A stretch of DNA of 38,936 nucleotides from Dehalococcoidia bacterium. GTDB taxonomy: Bacteria; Chloroflexota; Dehalococcoidia; UBA2979. The notes beneath the pieces were generated by a model. That model made no database searches. It was not told where the DNA came from and saw nothing but the letters and a program-made list of their open reading frames with translations. Shown one piece after another: positions 6,675 to 14,849 of this stretch; within the stretch, counting starts at the first letter, position 1; each line of letters opens with the position of its first letter. Where the stretch lies: assembly GCA_023228765.1 (NCBI GenBank), contig JALOAM010000007.1, forward strand, positions 1 through 38,936. Reading direction: 5' to 3'. The translations under genes were made by a program, and so were the position numbers.

Positions 6675-8795
6675 ATGGCCGCCACGGAACAGCGACAGCC
6701 ACGCAACCAGGTACTCGCCGACGGTACGATCATGCTCTACGGCGTGATCGGCGACGAGTGGGACGGCCTGAGCGCGGCGCAGATCGTATCGGAGATCCGG
6801 GGCCTCGGCGAGGTCGACGAGCTCAAGGTCCTGATCAATTCCCTGGGCGGCTACGTCGCCGAGGGGCTCGCGATCTATCACGAGCTGGCGCACCACAAAT
6901 CCCCCGTCGTCGTCGAGGTGACGGGGGTCGCGGCGTCCATGGCGTCGGTGATCGCGATGGCTGGATCCACGATCCGCATGGCGAAGAACGGGCATTGGAT
7001 GATTCACGACCCGTGGAACGTGGCCGTGGGCAACGCCGAGGAGATGCGCCGGGCGGCGGAGCTCCTCGACCGGTTCGGAACGAGTCTGGTGGATATCTAC
7101 GTGACCCGCTCCGGCATCGATGAGGCCACCATCCGTGAGATGATGGCGAAGGACAACGGCGAGGGAACCTGGCTCACCGCCGACGAGGCGAAGGAGCTGG
7201 GGTTCATCGACGAGGTGATCGCACCGGTGGAGGCCTCCGCTTTCGCCGACCTGGACGTGAGCGCGGTGGCGGCGGTGCCGCCCGTGCTCACGAGACTCAT
7301 TCGCGAGGGTAAGCACATGGCACGGACGGCGGACACCAAGCCGAAGCCGACGCCGGCCGCGACGGCCGAGCCGGAGGAACCACAGCCGCAGAACGATCCC
7401 GTCCCGGCTCCGGCGCCGCAGGCGCGTGCGACCGACGCGGAGATCGACGCCCGGGTCACCGCGCGGCTGGCCGAGGAGCGGGCCCGCGCGGAGGAGATCC
7501 GCGGCATCGCCGCCCGGTGCGGACTATCGGAGGCTTGGGCGGCGAAGCAGATCGCGACCACGTCCACGGTAGACGCGGTCCGCGCGGCCGCACTCGACGA
7601 GGTCGTGAATCGCCAGTCGCGGGGCGGGCCCAGCCCGATCCCGCCGGGCGCGGTGGTCGACGCGGACGAGCGGGACAAGTGGGTGCAGGGCGCCGCGGAA
7701 TGGGTGCTGGTCAAGGCCGGCCACGCGCGGCTGATCGAGTCGCACACGAAGCGCCGGCCGGAGCCGGGCGAGTTCCGCGGGTTCAGCCTCCTGGACCTCG
7801 CGCGGGAGAGCCTGCACCGGACCGGGACCAGCACGCGCGGCATGAGCTCGCGCGAGATCGCGCGCGCCGCGATTCGGGCCGAGGGCAACACCCGGAGTGA
7901 TTTCCCGGTCCTCCTCGAGAACGTCCTGCATAAGATCCTGCAGGCCGCGTACGACACCGCCCCCGATCAGTGGAGGGCGTTCTGTGCGACCGGCTCCGTC
8001 CAGGACTTCCGGCCGCACCCGCGGCTGAGGCTCGGCAGCCTGGCGAGACTGTCCCAGAAGCTGGAATCCGGCGAGTTCCGCCAGACGCACTTCCCCGACG
8101 CGGAGAAGGAAGCGATCCAGGCGGGGACCTACGGCAACATCGTCGGCCTCACGCGCGAGGCGATCGTCAACGACGACGTCGACGGGTTCACGCGCCTGAC
8201 CGCGATGCTCGGCCGGGCGGCCGCGCGCGGGATCGAGATCGACGTCTTCGCGCTCCTCGCGCTCAACACGGGCCATGGGCCGGTGATGAGCGACTCGAAG
8301 ACGCTGTTCCACGCCGATCACAACAACCTGGAGACCTCCGTGACCGGCGATCCCTCGGTCGCGGGACTGGAGGCCTGCCGGATCCTCATGGCGCAGCAGA
8401 AGGACCCGGACGGCAACGACTACCTCAACCTGCGGCCGCACGTCTGGGTGGGACCGATCGGGCTGGGTTCCGCCGCCCGCGTCGCGGTGCAGGCGGAGTT
8501 CGATTTCGCGGCGGAGACCACCGGCACCTACGGACAGTTCCAGAAGCCGAACGCGGTGCGCGACATCGTCAAGCTCTTCGTCGACACGCCGCGGCTGACG
8601 GGTGACCCCTGGTACCTGTTCGCCGATCCGGCGATCGCGCCGGTGATCGAGGTGGTGTTCCTCCAGGGCCAGGAATCTCCGGAGATCCGCACGGAGGAAG
8701 GATTCGATTACGACGGTGTTCGTTGGCGGATCGTCCACGATTACGGCGTCGGCGCCACCGATTTCCGGGGCGCGGTGCGCAACGACGGCGACTGA
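6675..8795 (+). CDS. Prohead protease (ClpP-like) fused to Mu-type major capsid protein
   Basis: A 706-residue fusion. Residues ~1-190 are a ClpP/S14-type prohead protease: LINSLGGYVAEGLAIYHEL, the serine in VAASMAS (Ser88) and the histidine in WMIHDP (His111). A Pro/Glu/Ala-rich helical region follows (about 215-330), probably scaffold-like and removed at maturation. The C-terminal half resembles the Mu gpT-type major head subunit (GTYGNIVGLTREAIVNDD, then KTLFHADHNNL). Fused protease-capsid genes of this kind are known in phages. The protease would cut the scaffold part and release the capsid subunit. The start at 6675 lacks a recognisable Shine-Dalgarno sequence and lies straight after a terminator. 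Confidence 0.93.
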   Translation: MAATEQRQPRNQVLADGTIMLYGVIGDEWDGLSAAQIVSEIRGLGEVDELKVLINSLGGYVAEGLAIYHELAHHKSPVVVEVTGVAASMASVIAMAGSTIRMAKNGHWMIHDPWNVAVGNAEEMRRAAELLDRFGTSLVDIYVTRSGIDEATIREMMAKDNGEGTWLTADEAKELGFIDEVIAPVEASAFADLDVSAVAAVPPVLTRLIREGKHMARTADTKPKPTPAATAEPEEPQPQNDPVPAPAPQARATDAEIDARVTARLAEERARAEEIRGIAARCGLSEAWAAKQIATTSTVDAVRAAALDEVVNRQSRGGPSPIPPGAVVDADERDKWVQGAAEWVLVKAGHARLIESHTKRRPEPGEFRGFSLLDLARESLHRTGTSTRGMSSREIARAAIRAEGNTRSDFPVLLENVLHKILQAAYDTAPDQWRAFCATGSVQDFRPHPRLRLGSLARLSQKLESGEFRQTHFPDAEKEAIQAGTYGNIVGLTREAIVNDDVDGFTRLTAMLGRAAARGIEIDVFALLALNTGHGPVMSDSKTLFHADHNNLETSVTGDPSVAGLEACRILMAQQKDPDGNDYLNLRPHVWVGPIGLGSAARVAVQAEFDFAAETTGTYGQFQKPNAVRDIVKLFVDTPRLTGDPWYLFADPAIAPVIEVVFLQGQESPEIRTEEGFDYDGVRWRIVHDYGVGATDFRGAVRNDGD

Positions 8796-8808
8796 GCCTG
8801 ATCACGCG

Positions 8809-8832
8809 GGCCGGGGGACTTTCCCCCCGGCC
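8809..8832. other. GC hairpin between capsid and decoration genes
   Basis: GGCCGGGGG (8809-8817) pairs with CCCCCCGGCC (8823-8832) around a 5-base loop. There is no T-run after it, so it is more likely an mRNA-stabilising or processing stem than a full terminator. Confidence 0.45.
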
Positions 8833-8880
8833 TCTGAGAACGCGGGCGAGTAAGACCCCGCCGCACTGGAGACTGGAATC

Positions 8881-9279
8881 ATGGCGAGAACGTATCAGCA
8901 GCCGGGACTGATCCTGACCTACACGAACGCCGGCGGAACCGCGATCAACGCGGGCGACGTCGTGGTCGCGGAGGACATCGTGGGGATCGCGACCGTCAAC
9001 ATTGCCGCGAACGGCGGCGTCGGGACGATCTCAATCGAGGGCGTGCACGAGGTCCGGAAGATCAACGGGGCGGCCTGGTCGATCGGCGAGAAGCTGGACT
9101 GGGACGCGTCCGCCGCGTCCTCCGCCGGCGCGTTCGGCGTGGGCGTCGCCCAGGCGGATGGCGACGTGATCGGCTGCGCCATCGCGGCGCGCGCGGCCGG
9201 GTCCTCGGATGAGATCGGGTACGTGAAGCTGGTGCCCGGCGCTGGTGACGCGGGGGTCACGCCGCACAGCGACGCCTGA
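8881..9279 (+). CDS. Head decoration protein, DUF2190-like
   Basis: A 132-residue protein in the lambda D position, directly after the major capsid gene. It has the DUF2190 pattern: NAGGTAINAGDVVVAEDIVGIAT, then GTISIEGVHEVRK and IGEKLDWDASA, and a final GDVIGCAIAARAAGS. Such proteins sit on the outside of the capsid or stabilise it after expansion. It is separated from the capsid gene by an 85-base gap with a GC hairpin, which would let it be expressed at its own level. Confidence 0.85.
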   Translation: MARTYQQPGLILTYTNAGGTAINAGDVVVAEDIVGIATVNIAANGGVGTISIEGVHEVRKINGAAWSIGEKLDWDASAASSAGAFGVGVAQADGDVIGCAIAARAAGSSDEIGYVKLVPGAGDAGVTPHSDA

Positions 9280-9281
9280 TC

Positions 9282-9578
9282 ATGATCCGGGACACCTGGG
9301 ATTTCGCCGCGGAGGCCGTGAGCCACGCGCTCGGCGACGAGGTCACGTATTCCGGTGTCCCTGTGATGGCGGTGTACGGTGCGGGGTTCGCCTCGGTGGA
9401 CGGCGGAGAGGTCCGGGTCTCCTCGAGGCGCTGTGAGATCACGGTGCGGGTGGACGTGCTGCCGAAGGCGGCGGAAGAGGGGGATGCAGTGATGGTCCGG
9501 GGCCTCGAGTTCCGGGTCGCGACCGTCAAGCCGGACGTGGAGGACGTGACGGTGACCCTCGTCCTGAAGCGGGCCTGA
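9282..9578 (+). CDS. Head-tail attachment protein, gpFII-like
   Basis: A 98-residue, mostly beta protein starting two bases after the decoration gene. Position and size match the lambda FII/Gifsy-2 'ATP-binding sugar transporter-like' attachment proteins that cap the connector and receive the tail. The closing strand EFRVATVKPDVEDVTVTLVLKRA is typical of this group ('y.V....pD..G...l.L'). Confidence 0.7.
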   Translation: MIRDTWDFAAEAVSHALGDEVTYSGVPVMAVYGAGFASVDGGEVRVSSRRCEITVRVDVLPKAAEEGDAVMVRGLEFRVATVKPDVEDVTVTLVLKRA

Positions 9579-9579
9579 C

Positions 9580-10017
9580 ATGCACGTGAACCGGCGGATC
9601 CGGGAGGCGATCCGGGAGCGGCTCGAGGAAGCGGATGTCTTCGCCGACGTCTACACGAACCGGCCCGGCGCCCTGAGCGCGGCGCGGCTCCCGGCCGCGG
9701 TGATCGCGACGTCGACGGACGAAGTCGCCCTCCAGGACAAGGATGATCCGCCCTCGGAACGGCGCGAGATCGAGGTCACGGTCACGATCGTGGGCGACGG
9801 TGAATCCGAGTCCGTCGACGACGATATGGACGAGCTTCGGAGCCTGGTCGAGGAAAAGCTGGCCGGGGATCTCGACGGGCTCGCCTGGTACATGGAGCAC
9901 ACGGGTGGCGCGCTCGAAATGGCGAGCGACGAGGAGGGTGATCGATGGTTCGCCTTCTACGTGCTCAGCTGGCGCGTCCTGATGTGGACGACGCAAGGCA
10001 ACCCGGAGCCAGAATGA
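9580..10017 (+). CDS. Tail terminator, gpU-like
   Basis: A 145-residue protein: an N-terminal helix (NRRIREAIRERLEEA), a 'VYTNRPGALSAARLPAAVIAT' strand region, an acidic helical middle and a strand-rich end. This order and its location between head-tail joining and tail tube genes fit the gpU family, which stops tail tube polymerisation at the correct length. The call rests on synteny and pattern, not a clear motif. The stop overlaps the next ATG. Confidence 0.65.
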   Translation: MHVNRRIREAIRERLEEADVFADVYTNRPGALSAARLPAAVIATSTDEVALQDKDDPPSERREIEVTVTIVGDGESESVDDDMDELRSLVEEKLAGDLDGLAWYMEHTGGALEMASDEEGDRWFAFYVLSWRVLMWTTQGNPEPE

Positions 10018-10199
10018 GAGTGACGATCCGACCAGGCTGCACCGTGCGGCTCGACGCCCACCGGACGACGTCCGTCCGCGGGGGCGTATACGACATCTCC
10101 GGCCTCGCGGAAGCGGACCGGAAGCGAATCCTCGCCACCCGCGGCGTCTCCGCCGTGCGGAACACACAGGCCTCCGCGGCCGCGAAGGAGGAGGAGTAA
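10014..10199 (+). CDS. Small phage protein of unknown function
   Basis: A 61-residue protein starting at ATG 10014 (ATGA overlap with the gpU-like gene) and ending in an acidic/lysine tail (AAAKEEE). It has a short beta-rich core with 'VYDISGLAEADRKRILATRGVSAVR', which resembles small helix-extension-helix segments in phage assembly proteins. No function is assigned. Its last codons carry the GGAGG ribosome-binding site of the tail tube gene. Confidence 0.65.
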   Translation: MRVTIRPGCTVRLDAHRTTSVRGGVYDISGLAEADRKRILATRGVSAVRNTQASAAAKEEE

Positions 10200-10618
10200 T
10201 GGCAGCGAAAAAGGGTGTGTCCTTCCTGCTCAAGGCGGGAAATGGCGCGAGCTCGGAGGTGTTCACGACGATCGCCGCGCAGCGGACGACCAGCCTGTCG
10301 ATCAACGGCACGCAGGTCGACGTGACCGACAAGGATTCTTCCGGGTGGCAGGAGCTGCTGGCGGGCGGATCGATCCGCTCCATGGCGATCTCAGCCGCGG
10401 GCGTCTACAAGGACGTGACATCGCAGATCCTCATCGAGAGCCGGTGCCTGGCCCGCACGCTCGACAACTACCAGATCGTCTTCGATGGCGGCCGGACGTA
10501 TGAGGGCGCGTTCCAGGTGATCAGCGTGGAATATGCGGGCGAGCATAACGGCGAGCATACCTACTCCGCGTCGCTGGTGTCGTCCGGCGCGGTCACGGTC
10601 CAGGCCGGCGGGTCCTGA
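10199..10618 (+). CDS. Major tail tube protein, TP901-1/GTA type
   Basis: A 139-residue protein preceded by an excellent AAGGAGGAGGAG ribosome-binding site. This fits a protein needed in many copies. It has the tube-protein pattern: TTIAAQRTTSLSINGTQVDVTDKDSSGWQELLAGG, an EGAFQVISVEYAGEHNGEHTYSASLVSSG end, and Gly/Ser turns. It polymerises as stacked hexameric rings around the tape measure. Its position before the chaperone and tape measure genes agrees. Confidence 0.9.
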   Translation: MAAKKGVSFLLKAGNGASSEVFTTIAAQRTTSLSINGTQVDVTDKDSSGWQELLAGGSIRSMAISAAGVYKDVTSQILIESRCLARTLDNYQIVFDGGRTYEGAFQVISVEYAGEHNGEHTYSASLVSSGAVTVQAGGS

Positions 10619-10998
10619 TGAGCGGACCGGCAAACGCGCGCGGGGTCGTCGTCGCCGAGGTCGCGGGCGTCTCGCGGCGGCTCCGGCTCTCCCTGGAGGC
10701 GATCGCCGAGATCGAGGTCGAGATCGGCCAGCCGTTTTCCGCCATCGCCCTGGCGATGAACGACGAGCGGACCGCCCGCTGGGGCTGGATTCTGACGGTG
10801 TTCTGCGCGATGACCGCGGCGGGCGGGACACCGCTCACGGACGCGGACAGGGCGGACCTGATCCCGGAAGACCTGCCCGCGATGCTCGAGGCGGTCCAGC
10901 GCGCCGGTGAGGCGTCCGGCGCTACCGAGGAGGCCGGGCCGGAAAAAAAAGCGACGGCCCCCCGCCCGAAACGCCCTGGAGGCGGTGGCAGGAAATAG
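10618..10998 (+). CDS. Tail assembly chaperone, short form (gpG-like)
   Basis: A 126-residue zero-frame product. The N-terminal ~90 residues (RRLRLSLEAIAEIEVEIGQPFSAIALAMND) match the GTA/'gpG-like' chaperone pattern seen between tail tube and tape measure genes. The last 30 residues are a Lys/Arg/Pro/Gly tail that begins right at a run of eight A residues. The short form is the abundant partner that coats the tape measure protein during assembly. Confidence 0.85.
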   Translation: MSGPANARGVVVAEVAGVSRRLRLSLEAIAEIEVEIGQPFSAIALAMNDERTARWGWILTVFCAMTAAGGTPLTDADRADLIPEDLPAMLEAVQRAGEASGATEEAGPEKKATAPRPKRPGGGGRK

Positions 10999-11177
10999 CG
11001 TTCGGCCACCTCCGGCTCGGCCCGCGGGAGTTCTACGACCTGAGCGTCTGCGAGTGGATGGCGGCGCTCGACGGCTACACGGAGGCCACCGGCAGTACCC
11101 GCACGACCCCGGCGACGTCGGCTGATTTCGCGGCGCTCGCACAGTATGACCGACCGTCAGGGAGCATACGCGCATGA
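10618..11177 (+). CDS. Tail assembly chaperone, -1 frameshift product (gpGT-like)
   Basis: A -1 slip at 10944-10950 moves ribosomes into an open frame that reads through to 11175-11177 and gives a 186-residue fusion (10618-10950 joined to 10950-11177). The new part reads WQEIAFGHLRLGPREFYDLSVCEWMAAL, which is the typical C-terminal half of GTA/TAC chaperones ('W..i.f..lgl.p.eFw.lt..E...a..G'). This frame has no start of its own and fills the otherwise empty gap before the tape measure gene. Its stop overlaps the tape measure ATG. Confidence 0.85.
10944..10950 (+). other. -1 programmed frameshift slippery site
   Basis: The heptamer A AAA AAA, followed by G, lies in frame within an eight-A run (10943-10950). 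It matches the X XXY YYZ rule. The run stands out in GC-rich DNA and sits at the junction between the two halves of the chaperone. Confidence 0.85.
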
Positions 11178-13348
11178 CATCCGTAGTCCAGCTCCTCACG
11201 GTCAAGATCGGTGGTGACATCTCCGAAGCCCTCAACGGCTTCGACTCCCTCATCACGAAATCCCGCCAGTTCGGCCAGGACCTGAGCCGCACGGGCCGGG
11301 CGCTCACGACGGGCGTGACGCTCCCGATCGTCGCGTTCGGCGCCGGTGCCGCGAAGGCCGCGATCGACTTCGAGAGCAGCTTCGCCGGCATCCGCAAGAC
11401 GATGGATCTCACGGAGGACGAGTTCCAGCGCCTCGCGGACGCGAACCGCGAGCTGTCCACCCAGATCCCCGTCTCCGCGAATGAGCTGAACCGGCTCGGC
11501 GAGATGGCGGGGCAGCTCGGGATCCGGGGTGTCGACAATGTCCTGAAGTTCGAGGACACGATCGCGAAACTGGTGGTCACCACCGATCTGGCGGCCGAGC
11601 AAGGCGCGCTGGCGTTCGCCCAGATCGCGAACGTCATGCAGTTGCCGCAGGACCAGATCGACCGGCTGGGCTCCGTCGTGGTCGGTTTGGGCAACAACTT
11701 CGCGACCACGGAATCGCGGATCGTCGATTTCACGCAGCGCCTGGCGGGTGTCGGCCAGATCGCGGGCCTCAGCGTGGCCGATGTGGCCGGGATCGGTACC
11801 GCGTTCGCCTCGATCGGCGTGGAGGCGGAGGCCGGCGGCACCGCGATCCAGAAGGTGTTGATCGAGATGGTGAGCGCGGCCCAGAACGGCGGGCCGATGC
11901 TCCAGGAGTTCGCCCGTACGGCCGGGATGTCGGCGGAGCAATTCCGCGCCGCGTTCCAGGACGACGCGGCGGGGGCCTTCGCCGAGTTCGTCTCGGGCCT
12001 GGGCACCCAGGGCGACGCGGCGATCAAGACGCTGGACAATCTGGGGCTCAGCGACCAGCGGCTGACCCGCGCGTTCCTCGGCATGGCCGGGGCGAGCGAG
12101 GTGCTGACGGCCGCGATCGGCCGCTCGAACGAGGAGTTCACGGCGAACACCGCGCTCAGCGCCGAGGCCGGGCAACGGTTCGAGACCACGGAATCGAAGC
12201 TCAAGCTACTCGGCAACCAGCTCCTCGACGTGGGTGTGACGATGGGTGAATCCCTGCTGCCCGCCCTCGTGTCGGTGATCCGCGCGGCGGAGCCGTTCCT
12301 CGAAATGGTCGCCGCGGCGGCGGAGTGGTTCGGGTCACTGGACCCCCGGATCCAGACGGTGTCGATCACGCTGGTGGCGCTGGTCGCGGCGCTCGGCCCG
12401 GTGCTGACCGTATTCGGCTCCCTGGTCACGCTGCTCCCGACCCTGACCGCCGGGTTCGGCGTGCTCTGGGCCGCGATCACGGGACCCGTGGGCCTCGTCG
12501 CGGCCGCGATCGTCGGGCTCGGAACGGTCTGGATGGTGTGGGGAGACGACATCCAGCGCATCGTCGCCGATACCATCACGGGTGTGAGAGAATGGTTAGG
12601 GACCCGGTTCGGCGCCATTGTCGACGGCGTGAAAGAGAAGCTGGACGCGGTCACCGGGTTCTTCGGCGGGATGTACGACGCCGTCGTCGGACACTCGTAC
12701 GTGCCCGATATGATCGAGGGCATCGGGGCCGAGTTCGCACGCCTGGGTGACCTGATGGTCGATCCGACGATCGCCGCGGCGGACGAGGTGACCGGCGAAT
12801 TCGCGGAGCTGGGGCAGGAAGTCGTGCGGTCATCGGTGTCGCTCGGCGCCTGGGGCCGCGAGGCGCAGCGGATCAGCCGGGGCGCGACCGACGCGTTCGT
12901 CGACTTCGCGTTCGGCGCGAAGGACGCGCTGACCGGGTTCGTCGATTCGGCGCTCAAGTCGCTGGCGAAGCTGGCGGCGAGCAAGGTCTTCGGCATCCTC
13001 GTCGGGGGACTGGTTCCGGGCGGCGGAATCGTCTCGAGCATCTTCGGCGGATTCTTCGCGGACGGCGGATTCCTGAAGCCCGGCCAGTACGGCATCGTCG
13101 GGGAGAGAGGCCCCGAGCTCGTCTATGGCGGCCGCACGGGCATGACGGTGCAGCCGGCCAGCCAGGGCGGCCGGACGCCCTCCGCGCCGGCGAGCCAGTC
13201 GTCCGGCGTGTCCATGGCGCGCGAGATTTTGGCCCTGGTCGGCCCGCCCCCGGCGTACGCGTCTCCGGAGGTCCTGGCGACCGACGCGTACTGGCGGCGG
13301 CTCTTCTCGGCCGCGCTCGCCGACGCGCGGCTCAGGGGCGCGATATGA
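11174..13348 (+). CDS. Tail tape measure protein
   Basis: A 724-residue protein with the TP901-type tape measure core: GRALTTGVTLPIVAFGAGAAKAAIDFESSFAGIRKTMD, then RELSTQIPVSANELNRLGEMAGQLG. Long helices follow. Hydrophobic segments lie around 395-455 (ITLVALVAALGPVLTVFGSL; ITGPVGLVAAAIVGLGTVW) and may become a channel in the host membrane. The C-terminus has FADGGFLKPGQYGIVGERGPELVYGG, the usual end motif. At about 1.5 angstrom per residue (a rule for known siphophages) this length suggests a tail near 100 nm. Confidence 0.96.
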   Translation: MTSVVQLLTVKIGGDISEALNGFDSLITKSRQFGQDLSRTGRALTTGVTLPIVAFGAGAAKAAIDFESSFAGIRKTMDLTEDEFQRLADANRELSTQIPVSANELNRLGEMAGQLGIRGVDNVLKFEDTIAKLVVTTDLAAEQGALAFAQIANVMQLPQDQIDRLGSVVVGLGNNFATTESRIVDFTQRLAGVGQIAGLSVADVAGIGTAFASIGVEAEAGGTAIQKVLIEMVSAAQNGGPMLQEFARTAGMSAEQFRAAFQDDAAGAFAEFVSGLGTQGDAAIKTLDNLGLSDQRLTRAFLGMAGASEVLTAAIGRSNEEFTANTALSAEAGQRFETTESKLKLLGNQLLDVGVTMGESLLPALVSVIRAAEPFLEMVAAAAEWFGSLDPRIQTVSITLVALVAALGPVLTVFGSLVTLLPTLTAGFGVLWAAITGPVGLVAAAIVGLGTVWMVWGDDIQRIVADTITGVREWLGTRFGAIVDGVKEKLDAVTGFFGGMYDAVVGHSYVPDMIEGIGAEFARLGDLMVDPTIAAADEVTGEFAELGQEVVRSSVSLGAWGREAQRISRGATDAFVDFAFGAKDALTGFVDSALKSLAKLAASKVFGILVGGLVPGGGIVSSIFGGFFADGGFLKPGQYGIVGERGPELVYGGRTGMTVQPASQGGRTPSAPASQSSGVSMAREILALVGPPPAYASPEVLATDAYWRRLFSAALADARLRGAI

Positions 13349-14121
13349 TCCCGCTCCGGCCCGCCCCCGGATCCGCCCGGCATTTCGCCGGTGCCGCGCT
13401 GTCGCGGTGGCGGTGGCGGAAGTCCCTGCCCCCGCTCGGCCCGCTCTGGCTCGATGACACCGTCCGGCTGGCCGGCGCCGAGGAGTGTTCGCCGTGCGCG
13501 GCCTCCCTCATGGAGCACTCGGACGAATTGCTCGACGTCCGCGACCCGGTCCTGGTGCACGCCGAGCGGGTGTTGCGCGCGTGGCCCCAGGCGCTGCACG
13601 AGGTGCGCTCCCTCCTGGACGTCATCCAGTCGTGGCGGCCCCGGGGCGTGCCCTTCGCCCTGGAGGCGTCGGGCGGCAGCTGCGGGCCCGGGATCGCCGG
13701 GTGGGGATCGGTCATGGTCTCGGCCAGCAATCCGGTCGGATACGCCGAGGGCGTGGTGCACGAGCTCGCGCACCACAAGCTGCGCGCGATTGGGGTGGAG
13801 ATGGAGGAACACGACGGGAAAATTATCACCAACGACCCCGCCGAGATGTACGAGTCAGGCGTCCGGAAGGACAAGCCCCGGCCGATGAGCGCCGTCCTCC
13901 ACGCGCACTACTCCTACCTGCACGTGACCGAGATCGAGGTCCGAGCCCACGCGACCGGCTACAGCATGCTCGGGATGCTGCCGCACCAGGTCCGCCGCCT
14001 GACGGAAGGCCGCGCGGTGATCGCCGCGCACGCGCGATGGGCACAGGGGATGGAGCCGGTCCGGGACCTCATCCTCGAGTGGACGGACCATCTCCTCGGG
14101 CGCTGCGAGGGGGTCTCATGA
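13345..14121 (+). CDS. HExxH peptide beta-hydroxylase-like protein (aKG-HExxH type)
   Basis: A 258-residue protein with HELAH at His139-Glu140...His143, in the context 'GVVHELAHHKL'. About 55 residues later comes RKDKPRPMSAVLHAHYSYLHVTEIEVR. Both match, from memory, the HEXXH-motif proteins of peptide-modification clusters (aKG-HExxH-type peptide beta-hydroxylases, also fused or linked to FxsB-type radical SAM enzymes): 'lvHEfqH.Kl' followed by 'D.RPl.gll...yahl.Vtdfw'. In that family the HExxH binds iron for 2-oxoglutarate-dependent hydroxylation. A zinc protease is the alternative. It overlaps the tape measure and the fibre genes by four bases, so it is co-translated with tail proteins. A radical SAM gene lies 3.8 kb downstream. 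Confidence 0.7.
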   Translation: MIPLRPAPGSARHFAGAALSRWRWRKSLPPLGPLWLDDTVRLAGAEECSPCAASLMEHSDELLDVRDPVLVHAERVLRAWPQALHEVRSLLDVIQSWRPRGVPFALEASGGSCGPGIAGWGSVMVSASNPVGYAEGVVHELAHHKLRAIGVEMEEHDGKIITNDPAEMYESGVRKDKPRPMSAVLHAHYSYLHVTEIEVRAHATGYSMLGMLPHQVRRLTEGRAVIAAHARWAQGMEPVRDLILEWTDHLLGRCEGVS

Positions 14122-14849
14122 GCCAGTTGCGACTCAAGCTCGGCGGGTCCCCGCTCGCGCTCTACATCGGCGACACGGAGGTGATCGCGGCCGACCGCAC
14201 CCTCAAGAACGTCACGGCGAACGCCTCGATCATCACGGCAGGCACGCTGGACAGCGACCGGATCCCGGGGCTCGATGCGGCGAAGATCACGGGCGGCGTC
14301 CTCGACAGCGCGAGAATCCCGAATCTCACGCCGACGAAGATCGTGGGCGGCGTGTTCGACGCCGCCCAGATCCCGTCGCTCCCGGCGTCACGGATCACCG
14401 AGGGCACATTCGACAGCGCGCGAATCGCCGAGGACTCGGTCACGCAGCATGAGGCGGCACTGTCACTGTCGGTTGACCAGATTGACGATTTCCCCTATGT
14501 GCCGGAGGGCGTCGAGAGCGGATATCTGACTGTCCCGAACGGGAACACCGTCAATCTGGTCACGGTGCTGCCTAGTATTGATTCCGGCCGGGGCGGTCTG
14601 CTGGTGGTCAGTGTGCTAGCGAGCGGTCCCCCGGGTGGCAACGCGTTCGCGAACGCGTTGTTCCTCGTCAACGTCGGCACCACCAATCTGGTATCGGACG
14701 GAGGGAGCAGCACGTTCAGCGCCGGCAGCGGCACATCCAACCGCATTAATATCTTCGTCGACGGCGGAGTCGTGAAGTGCTACAACAATCTGAGCAGCGG
14801 TGAAGCACCGCTCCGCGTGACGCTCATCAACTCGAGCGCCATGAGCTGA
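14118..14849 (+). CDS. Tail fibre-like protein with 18-residue repeats
   Basis: A 243-residue protein starting at ATG 14118 (ATGA overlap). After a ~38-residue N-terminal region come four tandem 18-residue repeats of the form I-T-x-G-x-[LF]-D-S-x-R-I-P-x-L-x-x-x-K. These are common in collar and fibre proteins of siphophages and probably form a trimeric beta-rich shaft. The C-terminal ~125 residues are Ser/Gly/Asn-rich beta (VNVGTTNLVSDGGSST...), likely a receptor-binding or tip domain. It lies between the hydroxylase-like gene and the His-Asp repeat hub protein, so it could also be a substrate of the modification enzymes. Confidence 0.75.
   Translation: MSQLRLKLGGSPLALYIGDTEVIAADRTLKNVTANASIITAGTLDSDRIPGLDAAKITGGVLDSARIPNLTPTKIVGGVFDAAQIPSLPASRITEGTFDSARIAEDSVTQHEAALSLSVDQIDDFPYVPEGVESGYLTVPNGNTVNLVTVLPSIDSGRGGLLVVSVLASGPPGGNAFANALFLVNVGTTNLVSDGGSSTFSAGSGTSNRINIFVDGGVVKCYNNLSSGEAPLRVTLINSSAMS
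14232..14447 (+). repeat. Four tandem 54-bp coding repeats (fibre shaft)
   Basis: Four 54-base units encode the 18-residue shaft repeats. Key invariant residues are Gly4, Asp7, Ile11 and, in the first three, Pro12. The DNA copies differ at many third positions, so the repeat is kept at protein level and is not a recent expansion. Confidence 0.8.

Noticed and set aside
10561..13095. 844-residue minus-strand open reading opposite the tape measure gene
   Set aside because: Pure shadow: Ser/Pro/Arg-rich composition, no motif, and it lies opposite well-recognised tail genes.
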